Below are positions 15,748 to 25,792 of a stretch of DNA of 64,000 nt, piece after piece. Under the pieces are notes generated by a model. The model did not search any database. It worked only from the letters and a program-made list of their open reading frames with translations, and was not told the DNA's origin. The stretch comes from Streptomyces spiramyceticus (lineage in GTDB: Bacteria; Actinomycetota; Actinomycetes; Streptomycetales; Streptomycetaceae). Positions within the stretch are counted from its first letter, which is position 1, and each line of letters opens with the position of its first letter. A program made the translations under genes and the position numbers. The stretch lies in the NCBI RefSeq assembly GCF_028807635.1, contig NZ_JARBAX010000002.1, forward strand, positions 1,674,001 to 1,738,000, in the 5' to 3' direction.

Positions 15748-17241
15748 ATGAAGCGCATACTTCTCCGATCCGGCAAGAGCCCTTTCCGCGCGGCCGAATC
15801 AGCCGAGTACCTGCACCAGGACCTGATGGCCACCAACAGCGGGAATCTGCTCTTCAGCGACTCCGCACACAAACTGCTCTCGACCCCGTGGAGCACAATC
15901 ACGTCCAACGGCATCAAGACGAACCCGTCGGCCGAGCGAGCGGGGCAGATCAACGACGAGTACGATGTATTCGTCGTACCGCTCGCCAATGCCTTCCGCC
16001 CTGACTTCCGCGCCTCTTTGGACAGACTGTCCCGGCTGATCGAGCAGCTCACTATCCCGGTGGTGGTGCTGGGCGTCGGCGCCCAGGTGGGGGCAGATTA
16101 CGACACCGACGCTCTGCTGCCCATGACCGACTCCGTCAGGCGGTTCGCCACCGCGGTGCTGGAGAAATCGGCCTCCATCGGAGTACGGGGCGAGTTGACC
16201 GCCTCCTACCTCAACGGCCTGGGATTCCGGGACGTGGACATCATCGGCTGCCCGTCGATGTTCCTGTACGGAGACACATTCCCCGAGCTGCGCGAGCCAG
16301 GCATGTTCGGTCCGGACTCACGAATAGCGCTGAACCTCTCCCCTGAAGCGATTCCCGTGGGAGACGTCGCCGGGATCGCGACCCATGCCCAGCAGCATTT
16401 CGAGAACCTGACGTACTACGCACAGAACTTGGTCGATGCCGAGCTGCTTTTCTGGGGCGACACCTCCAGGGAGGCCGGCCACGAGGACTCCTTCCCGCTG
16501 CAGTTGAGCCACCCGCTGTTTCGTGAGGAGAAGGTCACCGTTCCTCTCGATCCGAGAACCTGGATCGATGAACTGGCCGACTACGACTTCGCCTATGGGA
16601 CCCGCATCCACGGCAACATCGCCGCCCTGCTCGCCGGAACGCCCGCCGTCGTCCTGGCGCACGACTCACGCACGCTGGAGTTGTGCCGATACTTCGACCT
16701 TCCCCACCGTATGCTGCGCGATCTGCCTGCCTGCACCGGCCCGGAAGAGCTGTACGAACAGGCGGATTTCACTTCTATGCTCAAGAGACACCGAGAGCGT
16801 TTCGCCCGCATAGCGGCGTTTCTCGACAAGAACGACCTGGAGAACACGTACGACCACGGCGACGGCGGCGCTTCGTTCGACGCCCGGATGGCCGAGCAGA
16901 CCTTGCCGCCTTCACTGCGACTGTGGGACGGATACGACGACGGCAACATGCGCTACCGCATCAGCCGCCTGCGCGAACAGCACGCAGCAGCCGATCGTCG
17001 CATTGACCGCGTGATCCAAAACAACGACGCCCTGAACAAGAGGCTCGTTGCCTCCGAGAAGAAGAACGCCGAACTCGGTCAGTACCTTGGCATGCTGGAG
17101 AAGCGGCTCGCCAAAGCCGAGAGCCGCCTGACCGCTGCGGAGAAGAAGGTGACCGGCATCGACAGACGACTACTCGTCCGTATCGGCCCCGCCCTCCGCC
17201 GCCGCCTCCGCCGGTCCAGCAAGAACGTCTTTTCCCGATAA
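15748..17241 (+). CDS. Polysaccharide pyruvyl transferase family protein with C-terminal coiled coil
   Basis: 497 residues. Residues 1-330 have the PF04230-like fold: VVVLGVGAQ (about 104), SIGVRGELTASYL, a DIIGCPSMFLY block, and near 280-310 the conserved YGTRIHGNIAALLAGTPAVV. From about residue 395 to 470 there is a charged heptad region (RRIDRVIQNNDALNKRLV ... GMLEKRLAKAESRLTAAEKK) predicted to be a coiled coil, and a very basic tail (RRRLRRSSK). The family transfers pyruvate from phosphoenolpyruvate to sugars of surface polymers. The tail could tether the enzyme to a partner or the membrane; that is inference. Start ATG 15748 follows AAAGGTGGA. No glycosyltransferases are adjacent. Confidence 0.85.
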   Translation: MKRILLRSGKSPFRAAESAEYLHQDLMATNSGNLLFSDSAHKLLSTPWSTITSNGIKTNPSAERAGQINDEYDVFVVPLANAFRPDFRASLDRLSRLIEQLTIPVVVLGVGAQVGADYDTDALLPMTDSVRRFATAVLEKSASIGVRGELTASYLNGLGFRDVDIIGCPSMFLYGDTFPELREPGMFGPDSRIALNLSPEAIPVGDVAGIATHAQQHFENLTYYAQNLVDAELLFWGDTSREAGHEDSFPLQLSHPLFREEKVTVPLDPRTWIDELADYDFAYGTRIHGNIAALLAGTPAVVLAHDSRTLELCRYFDLPHRMLRDLPACTGPEELYEQADFTSMLKRHRERFARIAAFLDKNDLENTYDHGDGGASFDARMAEQTLPPSLRLWDGYDDGNMRYRISRLREQHAAADRRIDRVIQNNDALNKRLVASEKKNAELGQYLGMLEKRLAKAESRLTAAEKKVTGIDRRLLVRIGPALRRRLRRSSKNVFSR

Positions 17242-17895
17242 CCCGGTTGCCTCAGCAACACGCAGCCGGGGAGAGCGACGGTCACTCATCATCCGACACC
17301 GTAGAAACGCGCAGGTCAGCTGCCATGTGATGGGACACCACAGCCAGGTAACCGCCGACGCAAGAGGACGGGTCGCTCCCGACCTGCGGCATTCGTCGTG
17401 ACTGCCGGTGGTTTTCACAGCGAGGTCCTGCGGCCTGCTCGGTCTGCCCGACGACGTCGCGGACACTGGTGGTACTGCCACATACCGCTCGACACACGGG
17501 TAGCCGGCCATCGGCTCGGTCACCTGCGTCTGGGCCCCGCCACATGGGGGGCCCAGATGCTGCCGATCGCGTAGGGCAACTTCATGACCGCCGCGTGCGA
17601 CCAGTGATCTGGTCAGCTGCAGAACAACGACTGGGCTCTCATGCGGGGTCCGCTCATCCCGCGTCGCTCTGGGTGCGCAGGCCCACCACCGACGCGGCTC
17701 TGAACCAACACGACGGCGCCGAGCCAGGCGGGGACGCTGGTGGCGAACGCGGGCCTGGTTACTGAGCGGCCAAGCCTTGCCGAGCACTCAGGGGCTGCGG
17801 GAATCACTGGTGCTGGGCGACCATGGAAGAGACCACGTCGCCCGCTGGAGAAGTGGGATCACCACCGTGCCGGCGGGTGGAAGGAGCGGCTGGCC
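17242..17895. other. Gap before the SpoIIE phosphatase gene
   Basis: About 650 bases without a recognisable gene. A minus-strand stretch near 17285-17545 has moderately protein-like sequence (SSCVGGYLAVVSHHMAADLRV) but no ribosome site or known family. Confidence 0.35.
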
Positions 17896-19974
17896 ATGGG
17901 TACGGATGGGTTCCAGGCCGATCTTGGCCCCGCTGAACGTGCAGATCTGGGGCCGTCGCAGCCGGGCGGGCTGCTCGATGTGCTGGGCGTGGCGGCGGGG
18001 GTGTTGGATACGGACGGGCGGATCGTGTTCTGGAGCCCGCAGGCCCAGGCATTGCTGGGTTACAGCGCCGAGGAGGCACTCGGCCAGTTCGCGGCCCATT
18101 TGCTGGTGGCCGATGAGCACGTCGACCGCGTGCTTCATCTGTTCGCTCAGGTGATGGAGGGCGAAGGGACCTGGGCGGGCGTCTTCCCCGTGCGGCACAA
18201 GGACGGCGGCACGCGGCTGCTGGAATTCCGCAACATGCGGCTGCAGGACGACCGCGGTGATCTCTACGCCCTGGGGCTGGCCACCGACCAGGCAACGTTG
18301 CGGCGGGTGGAGCGGGACCTGGCGCTGTCCGTGCGGCTCGTCGACCAGTCGCCGATCGGGCTGGCCGTCCTCGACACCGACCTGCGGTACGTGATGGTCA
18401 ACCCGGCGCTGGAGCGGATCAACGGCCTACCTGCCGAGCAGCACCTCGGGCGGAGCGTGCGGCAAGCGCTGCCCTTCCTGGACGCCGACAGCATTGAGTC
18501 CGGGATGCGCCGGGTCCTGGCCACCGGCGTACCGCTGCTGGACCAGTACACCGTTGGCCGCACCCCGGCCGACCCCGATACCGAGCACGCCTGGTCGGTC
18601 TCCTACTACCGCCTGGAAGACCCTGGTGGAACGGTGCTGGGCGTGGGCACCTCGGCGGTCGATGTCACCGACCGGCACCGTGCGGCCCTGGATGCGGACC
18701 GGGCCCGGCATCGGCTGGCCGTGGTCGCCGATGCCTCGGTGCGCATCGGCACCACGCTGGATCTTGAGCAGACCTGCCGCGAGCTGGCTGATGTCGCCGT
18801 GCCCGAGCTGGCCGACATGGCCGCCGTGGACGTTCTCGACTCCGCCCTGGCCGGCCACCGCACCACCGTCCCTGCTCACGGACCTGCGCTGTTTCGAGCC
18901 CTGGCCGTGGCCGCCGCCTACCCCACCGACGCCACCAGCGTCGCCGACCCTCCCAGCGAAGTAGCCCGCTACGACGCCGACCGCCTGGTCACCCGGGCCG
19001 TCAACACGAGCCAGCCCGTCATGGTGGCCCACGTGGGCGAGGCCGATCTGTCCCTCATCGCCCGCGACCCTCGAGCGGCCGCCCTGCTGGCCCGGGCGGG
19101 TGTCCACTCCTATTTGGCCGTGCCGCTGATCGCGCGCGGCGAGGTCCTCGGCGCCCTGGATCTCGTACGCGCCCGCAACCCACAGCCCTTCACCGAGGAC
19201 GACGCCACCTTGGCCTCCGAGCTGGCCGCCCGCGCAGCCGTCTGCATCGACAACGCCCGCTGGTACCAGCAGCAGCGCGACACCGCCCTCACCCTCCAGC
19301 GCAGCCTCCTTCCCGACCCGCCGCCGCAACTCTTCGGCCTGGAAGTCGCCTCCCGCTACGAGCCAGCCGGCACCGCCAGCGAGGTCGGCGGCGACTGGTA
19401 CGACATCCTCCCCCTCCCCGGCGACAAGACCGCGCTCGTCGTCGGCGACGTCATGGGCAGCGGCATCAAGGCCGCCACCACCATGGGCCGGCTGCGCACC
19501 GCCACCCAGACGCTCGCCGGACTGGGCCTTGAACCTACCCAGGTGCTCCGCAACCTGGACAGGATCACCGCCGGGCTGGACCCGTACTTCGCCACCTGCA
19601 CCTACGCGTTGTACGACCCCCACGGCGCGCAGTGCCACATCTCCACCGCCGGACACCTGCCTCCTGTCCGCATGCGGCCCGGACACGCTCCCGAACTACT
19701 CGACCTGCCCACGGGCGCCCCGCTGGGCGTCGGTGGCGTCCCCTTCCGCACCACCGCCATCGACCTGGACCCCGGCGACCAACTTGTCCTCTACACCGAT
19801 GGCTTGGTCGAGACCCGCGACCAGGACATCGACACCCGCCTGGACGCCCTCGTCACTCTCCTCGACGGCCCACACCGCACCCTCGAATACACCTGCGACC
19901 ACCTCCTGGCCGCGCTGCGTCATCCCGACGACCACGACGACGTCGCCCTGCTCATCGCCCGCATCCGCCGCTGA
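17896..19974 (+). CDS. PAS-PAS-GAF-SpoIIE serine phosphatase
   Basis: 692 residues. PAS1 about 25-140 (GVLDTDGRIVFWSPQAQALL), PAS2 about 150-265 (LRYVMVNPALERINGLP), GAF about 270-440, and a SpoIIE/PP2C phosphatase about 465-690. Metal-binding motifs are visible: EVGGDWYD, VVGDVMGSGIKAA, and near the C-terminus DDHDDVALLI. Such proteins dephosphorylate anti-sigma antagonists and so switch alternative sigma factors in response to a small-molecule or redox cue. No anti-sigma kinase is adjacent. ATG 17896 is chosen because AAGGAG lies upstream and the first PAS starts soon after. The truncated gene at the left edge is a close paralogue, including the GRTPADPxxxxxWS block. Confidence 0.93.
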   Translation: MGTDGFQADLGPAERADLGPSQPGGLLDVLGVAAGVLDTDGRIVFWSPQAQALLGYSAEEALGQFAAHLLVADEHVDRVLHLFAQVMEGEGTWAGVFPVRHKDGGTRLLEFRNMRLQDDRGDLYALGLATDQATLRRVERDLALSVRLVDQSPIGLAVLDTDLRYVMVNPALERINGLPAEQHLGRSVRQALPFLDADSIESGMRRVLATGVPLLDQYTVGRTPADPDTEHAWSVSYYRLEDPGGTVLGVGTSAVDVTDRHRAALDADRARHRLAVVADASVRIGTTLDLEQTCRELADVAVPELADMAAVDVLDSALAGHRTTVPAHGPALFRALAVAAAYPTDATSVADPPSEVARYDADRLVTRAVNTSQPVMVAHVGEADLSLIARDPRAAALLARAGVHSYLAVPLIARGEVLGALDLVRARNPQPFTEDDATLASELAARAAVCIDNARWYQQQRDTALTLQRSLLPDPPPQLFGLEVASRYEPAGTASEVGGDWYDILPLPGDKTALVVGDVMGSGIKAATTMGRLRTATQTLAGLGLEPTQVLRNLDRITAGLDPYFATCTYALYDPHGAQCHISTAGHLPPVRMRPGHAPELLDLPTGAPLGVGGVPFRTTAIDLDPGDQLVLYTDGLVETRDQDIDTRLDALVTLLDGPHRTLEYTCDHLLAALRHPDDHDDVALLIARIRR

Positions 19975-20186
19975 CCGACGGCCCCAGCAGCGCAACGTGC
20001 CACGCGTAGAGGGGACAACTCCGCCCTCTGTGAACTGGCTATCTGCCCTTACGGCACGAGTTTCAGTGGGTCGTACGCGCCGCCGGAATCCCAGCCCAGC
20101 GTTAGGCCGCGGAGCGCTCCCAGTGGGTCGTGTCATCGCCGCTCACCAGGACACGTGTAGGGAGTCAGCGACGAGGGTGTCGTCGT

Positions 20187-21113
20187 GTGGATGCCACCGC
20201 CTGGTATCAGGCCGATGCCGAACTCCTCTCGGCCGAGCAGCTGTTGCTTCACCGGACCGACACCGATGTCCTCGGGCAGCTCGACCGGCTTGTCGAGGCC
20301 CTGCCCGATCTGGTGGAGGGCCGGTGGCGGGGCAGAGAGCTGGCGCCCGCCTCATATCTGCCACCCCGGTCGGAGTGGCTTACGGCTCTGGAACGCCTGG
20401 GTGCCCGTCCTGCGCCCCACCTCACCCAGCCCACCAGCGCCGTACTCAAGGACAAGACCGCGATGCGTGCGTGGTTTCGCGAGTTGGGCGGACGGGAGGC
20501 AGGATCTGGACAAGATCCCGGCCGCAGAGCGGTGGCTGGTGAGCGCCTACGTGGGCAGCACCTCGTTCAACTTCCACGGCTTGGTGTCGAGAGACGGCTC
20601 AGTCACTGTCCTGCGGCCCTCCGTCCAGCTCACCGATGTGTCAGGGCTCGGCGGGTCATTCGGGGGATACTCCGGCTGCGACTTCGGAGCAGCGGCGAGA
20701 CTGGCCCCTCGGCGGCTTTGGCCCGAGGACAGGAAGCGACCGAGAGGATCGGCTGGGGACTCGCGGACCTCGGCTACATCGGTGTCTTCGGCACGGACTT
20801 CGTGGTAAGCGGTGAATCCGCGGTGGCACGGAAATCAACTGCCGAATGCAGGCATCCACCTGGCTCCTGGGCGAGGTGGAGCTCAAGGAGCAACAACTGC
20901 CCGACCATGCTGCGGCACGTCCTGGAGCTCCGCGGCCACGTTACTGCGACCAAAACCGACCTCGCACCGGTGCAGGCAGCACAACTGACCCTGGGCCACC
21001 AGGGCCCGCCCGGACGGGTTACCGGGACACCTGTCAGCGGCGTGTACCGCATGACGGACGGCGAGCTGCGGTGGCGCGGCACACGCATGGACGCCAACTG
21101 CTGGAAGGCCTGA
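20187..21113 (+). pseudogene. ATP-grasp protein, multiply frameshifted
   Basis: Recognisable blocks occur in order but in changing frames. TSAVLKDKTAMRAWFRELG is followed by, in a second frame, DKIPAAERWLVSAYVGSTSF, SVQLTDVSG and GGYSGCDFG. The first frame returns with IGWGLADLGYIGVFGTDFVV. A third frame gives INCRMQASTWLLGEVELKEQ, then LPTMLRHVLELRGH. This is the nucleotide- and metal-binding core of an ATP-grasp ligase, and at least four frame changes make it non-functional. Intact relatives are peptide or carboxylate-amine ligases; the substrate is unknown. It ends at TGA 21111-21113, just before IS debris. Confidence 0.7.
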
Positions 21114-21204
21114 ACACACGGTTCACGGTGGAGGCGACGTAACGTCTCCGGCAGAGCAAGGTCGAGGCGTACGGGGACTGCGCGTGCACTCAGCGACCAA
21201 GATC

Positions 21205-21320
21205 AACCCGGACCACGATGAGATCCTGTTCATGGGCCCACTGCTGAAGGCGATACCGCCGGTACGCGGCAAACGCGGCCGGCCTCGGCGCCGCCCCACC
21301 GTGGTCCTTGGGCGAGGGTG
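21205..21320 (+). pseudogene. IS4/IS5-type transposase internal fragment
   Basis: It encodes LKAIPPVRGKRGRPRRRPTV followed by VLGRG. This matches the section of IS4/IS5 transposases that precedes the second catalytic aspartate (usual form LLxxIPPVRGxRGRPRRRPxxVLADRGYD). Only this short section is left. Confidence 0.65.
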
Positions 21321-21389
21321 CGGGGCATGGCGGGCTTGCAGGGGCGGCGGGGGCCACTGGCACGGTGCACGATCATGGGGTGACTTCCA

Positions 21390-21573
21390 TACCGGCGCCG
21401 GGTTCGCCCCTGCCGCACCTGATCAGATCAAGGCCTGGTTCCGGTTCGTACCGCGAGCGGGCCGGCTCCCGTACGACACCGAGGGGCTGTGGGCCACACC
21501 GCTGACTCCCGACACCGCGCGTGTGGCCAACGTTCCCTTCCTGCAGGACGGGCTGAAGCCCGCAGCTCAATGA
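21390..21573 (+). pseudogene. N-terminal fragment of a DUF4265-type protein
   Basis: It encodes AWFRFVPRAGRLPYDTEGLW, ATPLTPDTARVANVPFLQDG and then stops. The FRxVPRxGxPPYDTEGLWA block is characteristic of the DUF4265 start. The protein would normally continue for about 100 residues; here it ends after LKPAAQ. Its function is unknown even when intact. Confidence 0.5.
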
Positions 21574-21874
21574 CGCTGAGTGAGCGGTCAGGGGGGCGGC
21601 CTGATCATCGCCATCGGCAAGCGCAAGGGCCAGGCGTCCGGCGTCGTCACCATCTACCGCGCGCTCGGCCGGACTCCTGGCCGTGGGACCGCCGGCCCTC
21701 CCCGCCAGACCGAACGTCACTGGTCGCCGGAGCGGCGTAGTGCTGTCATGGGTAGGGGAGACGGTGTGGACGGGCCGGCAGGGCCGCGGAGACCGACGTG
21801 CCGCGCGTTGTCCGCCCGGGCGGTCCGACCGCGGTCGCCCCGTCGCACAGCGCTTGCAGGAGGAGGCCGATGCC

Positions 21875-22519
21875 ATGCTGCACCGCCGCACGGTCGGTGA
21901 CGTGATGACCGAGGAGGTCATCACTCTCCGCCCCGATACACCGGTCCAGGAGGTCGCTGCTCTGCTGGACGCGAACGACATCGTCGCGGCCCCGGTCGTC
22001 GACGACGACGGCGCCCCCGTCGGCGTCGTGTCGGCGTCCGACGTGCTGCGGCACGAGACCGGCATGCCCGATCCGCAGGGGCAGGACGGGAATGACGAGC
22101 GCGCTTGGGGCAAAGCCCAGGCCCGGACCGCGGGCGCGCTCATGAGCAGCCCCGTCTTCATCGCCCGCGCCGACTGGACGATCCCCCGGGCCGCGCGGGA
22201 ACTCCGCACGCGGCACGTCAAGCAGCTGCCGGTGGTCGGCGACGACGGGCTCCTGACCGGAATCGTCAGCCGCAGCGACCTGCTCGACGCCTTCATCCGC
22301 TCCGACGCCGAGATCCGCGGCGAGGTCGAGCAGGACGTCCTGGGGCGCATCCTCGGCCTGGACGAGGGCACCGTCGCGGTCGAAGTCCGGGACGGTGCTG
22401 TCACTCTGCGGGGGCACGTCCCGGAACCGCGTCTCGTCCCGGTGGTCGTGGGCCTCTGCCAGGGCATCGACGGTGTTGTCGCCGTGGACGCCCACCTCGC
22501 CGCCGCCCGGGCGGGCTAA
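21875..22519 (+). CDS. CBS-pair protein with BON domain
   Basis: 214 residues. CBS1 about 5-60 (TVGDVMTEEVITLRPDTPVQ), CBS2 about 88-145 (ALMSSPVFIARADWTIPRAA ... LLTGIVSRSDLLDAFI), and a C-terminal BON domain about 150-212 (VAVEVRDGAVTLRGHVPEP). This arrangement is common in Streptomyces as a stress-induced, hypoxia/dormancy-type regulator that binds adenine nucleotides; BON domains can bind phospholipid. Start ATG 21875 has AGGAGGAGG upstream. A GC-rich hairpin overlaps the stop codon. Confidence 0.92.
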   Translation: MLHRRTVGDVMTEEVITLRPDTPVQEVAALLDANDIVAAPVVDDDGAPVGVVSASDVLRHETGMPDPQGQDGNDERAWGKAQARTAGALMSSPVFIARADWTIPRAARELRTRHVKQLPVVGDDGLLTGIVSRSDLLDAFIRSDAEIRGEVEQDVLGRILGLDEGTVAVEVRDGAVTLRGHVPEPRLVPVVVGLCQGIDGVVAVDAHLAAARAG

Positions 22520-22535
22520 TGCCTGCCCGGGCGGC
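22502..22535 (+). terminator. GC hairpin over the stop codon of the CBS-BON gene
   Basis: GCCGCCCGGGC and GCCCGGGCGGC form a perfect 11-bp stem with a 12-base loop that contains the TAA stop. There is no U-tract, as is usual for Streptomyces terminators. Confidence 0.6.
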
Positions 22536-22701
22536 ACCCCCGCCACTACCCCGGGAACCGCCCTGGGCAGCGCCTCAGCGGCCGTGTCCGCATAAGTGAG
22601 CCCCATACCTCGTCGAGGTCGGGGGCTTCTCGGGGGGTGTCCTGTGCCATCGGATCTTGACTGTTTGTGTCATCGAAGCCTTGAGCGAACGAAATCGCTG
22701 G

Positions 22702-23832
22702 TTACAGCATCCGTACCTCGGCCTCGGGGAGCTTTGCCCACCAGTGGTGGTAACGGCTGTAGACCGCCGCCTCGCGGTCGCTCAGGAGGGCCGTCAGGGA
22801 CTGGGCCTCCGCGGCGAGTCCCTCCCAGGTGGCTGGTGACAGAGGGTGGAAGGCCGTGGCCTCGATGCCGCCGTCCGCCGGGCGCCACACACCGGCGACA
22901 TGGCCGTCCACCAGCAGGGTGGGCAGTACGTCGCCGTTACGCCGGATCACCAGAGGGCGGTAGCCCTGGGGTATCACCCGGCTGCGGTCGGCGTAGGCCA
23001 GCAGAATGCTGTCCCACATGGCCATGAGCCGGGGAGGTGCGGGGGTTTCGGCGGGCGGCCGGGAGGCGCCCGGGAGGTCGAAGAGCGTGCCGCCGTCCGG
23101 CCCCTGGAGCTGCTCGACGGCGCCGTCCAGAGCACGCAGCGCCGCGCGGACGGGTGCCCGCTGCACCATGGCGAACTGCGCCACGTCCGCGACCGACGCG
23201 GGCCCGAACCCCGCCAAATAGCGCAGGATCAGGGTCCGCAACGCCTGAGGATCCACTACCCGGTCCACGGGCACGGCCCCGGTTCCGGCCGCGACGAAGG
23301 ACGGCCGGAGGCCGAATGACCACGGCGCATCCGTCGGGGCATGGTGCAGCGGCGCGTACGCCTTCAGCCCCCACCACGCCGCGTCTCTCTTCTCGGCGCC
23401 GAGCCGCTCCTCGGCCCACGCCTGCATCTCTGCCGAAGTCCGCGGCCGACGGGCGAAGGCCAGCAGCTCCGACACCAGCTCGTCGGCATCCGCGGGGGTC
23501 AGCCCCGCGACGGCAAAGCGGTGGCCGAGCCGGGAGGCGTACAGCGTGGGCTGCATCGCCGCGCGGAAGACCGGGTAGTCTTCGGCGTGCACGGCGTGCA
23601 GGGTGATCCGCATCAGGGTCGCCTTGACCACCGAACGCCCGGTGAAGGCGGCATCGAGCTCGGCCGGAGCGAAACTGGTGAGCCGGTTCCACAGGGCAAG
23701 GTACGGCGAGGCCGGGTGCTGCGCCTGGAGCGCGACCGCCCGCCGCACCCCGTCGGGGACGGTCAGCGGCTCACGTTCCAGCAGCAGTTGGCGGCTGAGG
23801 GTCGCCCGGTTGAGTTCGCGCGTGGTGATCAT
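22702..23832 (-). CDS. Winged-helix DNA-binding protein of the AlkZ/YcaQ family (PF06224)
   Basis: 376 residues from ATG 23832 (GTG 23835 is also possible). It shows the HTH_42 family pattern: VALQAQHPASPYLALWNR with a QxQ motif (Gln36, Gln38), LMRITLHAVHAEDYPVFRAA, and late VLPTLLVDGHVAGVWRP. AlkZ-type members are DNA glycosylases that unhook crosslinks or excise alkylated bases, and in antibiotic producers some give self-resistance. The QxQ motif supports catalytic capacity, but most Streptomyces paralogues are uncharacterised. Convergent with the CBS-BON gene. Confidence 0.85.
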   Translation of the reverse strand: MITTRELNRATLSRQLLLEREPLTVPDGVRRAVALQAQHPASPYLALWNRLTSFAPAELDAAFTGRSVVKATLMRITLHAVHAEDYPVFRAAMQPTLYASRLGHRFAVAGLTPADADELVSELLAFARRPRTSAEMQAWAEERLGAEKRDAAWWGLKAYAPLHHAPTDAPWSFGLRPSFVAAGTGAVPVDRVVDPQALRTLILRYLAGFGPASVADVAQFAMVQRAPVRAALRALDGAVEQLQGPDGGTLFDLPGASRPPAETPAPPRLMAMWDSILLAYADRSRVIPQGYRPLVIRRNGDVLPTLLVDGHVAGVWRPADGGIEATAFHPLSPATWEGLAAEAQSLTALLSDREAAVYSRYHHWWAKLPEAEVRML

Positions 23833-24180
23833 CACAGCCCAGGATTCTGCCCTGTCCCGCACCTGTCAGCGCCTCGTGCTGCCGTGATCGCCTGGGGTGG
23901 TGTCTGCCTGACCCTCCGGAACTCGGGCTGCTGGCACACGCAAAGTACGAGGGGTTCAGGCGGTGTTCACCAGCGGCGACGTCGACTGGGAGCGACCCGC
24001 TCAAGGCCGTACGGTCTTCGTGCATCTGACGAAGTGGGGCGATCCTCCCTGGGCGTAATGGCTGGCACAGCAGGCCGGCACGCGAGTGCTCGGGGCCCCG
24101 TGCCGGGGGACCCGAAACGGACACACAGCGCGGGGGACACCTCTCATGGATGCCGGCACGGATGCGACGGTCTCCGCGTG

Positions 24181-24231
24181 ACTGGTGTGATCAGGGCGTC
24201 GGAGCCGTCCTGGACAGGCCCGTTCACCGGG
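24181..24231 (+). pseudogene. IS5-family transposase start fragment, copy B
   Basis: It encodes TGVIRASEPSWTGPFTG and then loses similarity. The nucleotide sequence is almost the same as the reverse complement of 9880-9930, including GAGCCGTCCTGGACAGGCCCGTTCACCGG split across both copies. It is a short scar of the same element as at 9682 and 49860. Confidence 0.65.
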
Positions 24232-24278
24232 ATGGCAACGGCTAACACAACGAGGTGGAAGATTGGCGACGCCTCGGT

Positions 24279-24845
24279 TCATGACGGCCGCCCGCCGAAC
24301 TGCCAGTTGTGAACCTCGATGTCGGCGTACCGGTCCGGGGTTAGGACGGCGCGTGCCGTGTCCGGGTCCGGCGCCCGCATCAGCACCGCCGTACCGAGCC
24401 ACTTGGCGCCGTCGTCCGACAGCAGCGGCCCGTACGCGATCAACTCGTCCTGCTCGGGCGGCACGGCGAGGTCGGCGGCCTGCCCCGTGCCGAGGCCGAG
24501 CACGAGGTATCGGTTGCCGCCGGTCCGGCCACCGGGGAAATCCCACATAGTGCGCCCCAACGTGTTGCGCTACCGGCGCAGCAGCACGTCGCGGTACACG
24601 CCTGCCTGGTAGCCAGGCTCGCCGAAGGCGAACGCGCGGGCGGCGGCGGGATCTGGCATGTCGACGATGTGCACGCTGCCGGTGGGCGCGTCGCCGTCGC
24701 TGGTGAGGGTCGGGCCGCGGGCGATCATCTCCGTCGCGTACCGGTCCATGTAGGACCAGTGCTCCTCCAGGAGCTCTTTGCGCAGCGCCACGGAGCCGGG
24801 CCGATCGCGGTGGTAGCAGAAGAACTCCATGCCCACAGTCTTCAT
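24279..24845 (-). pseudogene. Tandem YCII-domain protein interrupted by an in-frame amber codon
   Basis: The first YCII domain (MKTVGMEFFCYHRDRP ... VYRDVLLRR) ends at TAG 24570-24572. Translation continues in the same frame without shift: RNTLGRTMWDFPGGR ... DELIAYGPLLSDDGAKWLGT ... DRYADIEVHNWQFGGR, stopping at 24279. Read through, it is a 188-residue double-YCII protein; the amber probably replaces TGG (Trp). YCII domains are dimeric ferredoxin-like folds, some of them dehydrochlorinase-like, most unknown. The start is uncertain (ATG 24845 chosen, no strong ribosome site). It could be a true nonsense mutation, a sequencing error, or two short proteins. Confidence 0.6.
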
Positions 24846-25319
24846 CAAGATGCGCAACTGTGACGACTGAGCACCGTAGTTGGCCCCACTGGCCAAGTAG
24901 AGCGCTCAGTTCTGGAATAGGGCGGGCGACGTCAGTGGAACCAGACGACGAGTCGCACGTTCTCTGCACCGTGAAACTCGCTCAGCGTGCCGCCCCTCCC
25001 TTTGACCTGTGCGATGCGCTGTGCCAGTACGGTTTGGGCGCGTTCGAGCCGGCCTTGGCTGCGGTTGAATCGGTCTGCGACGAGAGCGGGCCTGGTGCCA
25101 GGTCAGGCCCTGGTTCCGGGTGATCAGGTAGTGCGTTGTGGGGGTAACCCACTGCAGCGTCTCGGTGGCTGGAGATGAGGTCGTTGACGGGCCACAGGCA
25201 GTCCGCGGCCGCGTCGAGGACTTGTGTGAACTCGGGCCACTGCCTCACGGATGGCTTCGCGGCGCGGCGGAGGCTTCACCAGGCAGTCGCCTCGACCGGT
25301 GCCCGCAGGCACTGCTTGG

Positions 25320-25792
25320 CCGTCGTCCGCACCGGCAACGGCAAGGCGCGCTCCCACCACGTAGTTGCCCGGGGCGTCGGCTTCATCAGGCCGCCGGATG
25401 TTGACCCCCACTGTCAGCGGCAGGCCGGGGGAGCCGGTGCGAGGGAGGTGCGTGGACGTCCACGTCGCTGTGGCGCGAGCCATCGCGGCGACGTAGGCAT
25501 CGTTGGCGCTGCCCTCGTATGGGCGGGAAGCCGCCTGTAGAAGATCAGTTCGCCAGAGTCCGGGTAACCCGGACTCGCAGGAGCCGGCGTACCCCTGCAG
25601 CATCCGGGCGTAGAGGCGGCCGTACTGGATCGAGGCTGCCACCAGTCCGTGGGGCCGACGCCTGAGGAACCAGGCGAGGGTGCGGCGGAACCGCGAGGCT
25701 GGCAATCGGCCGCGAGGGTCGGGGGGATGGAACCAGTGCGGGCCTGACGGCGGCATTCGTCGTTGGCCAGGTGACGAACGCCGCGATGTCAC
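25320..25792 (-). pseudogene. Fragment resembling a condensation/acyltransferase protein
   Basis: The minus strand shows RRPHGLVAASIQYGRLYARM, NDAYVAAMARATATWTSTHL and PLTVGVNIRRPDEADAPGNY followed by VVGARLAV. The order NDA-x-x-A-A followed by a small-residue loop and GN-x-V is like the C-terminal subdomain of condensation or wax-ester/DGAT-type acyltransferases. The N-terminal HHxxxD motif is absent and the end is frameshifted. The assignment is tentative. Confidence 0.35.
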
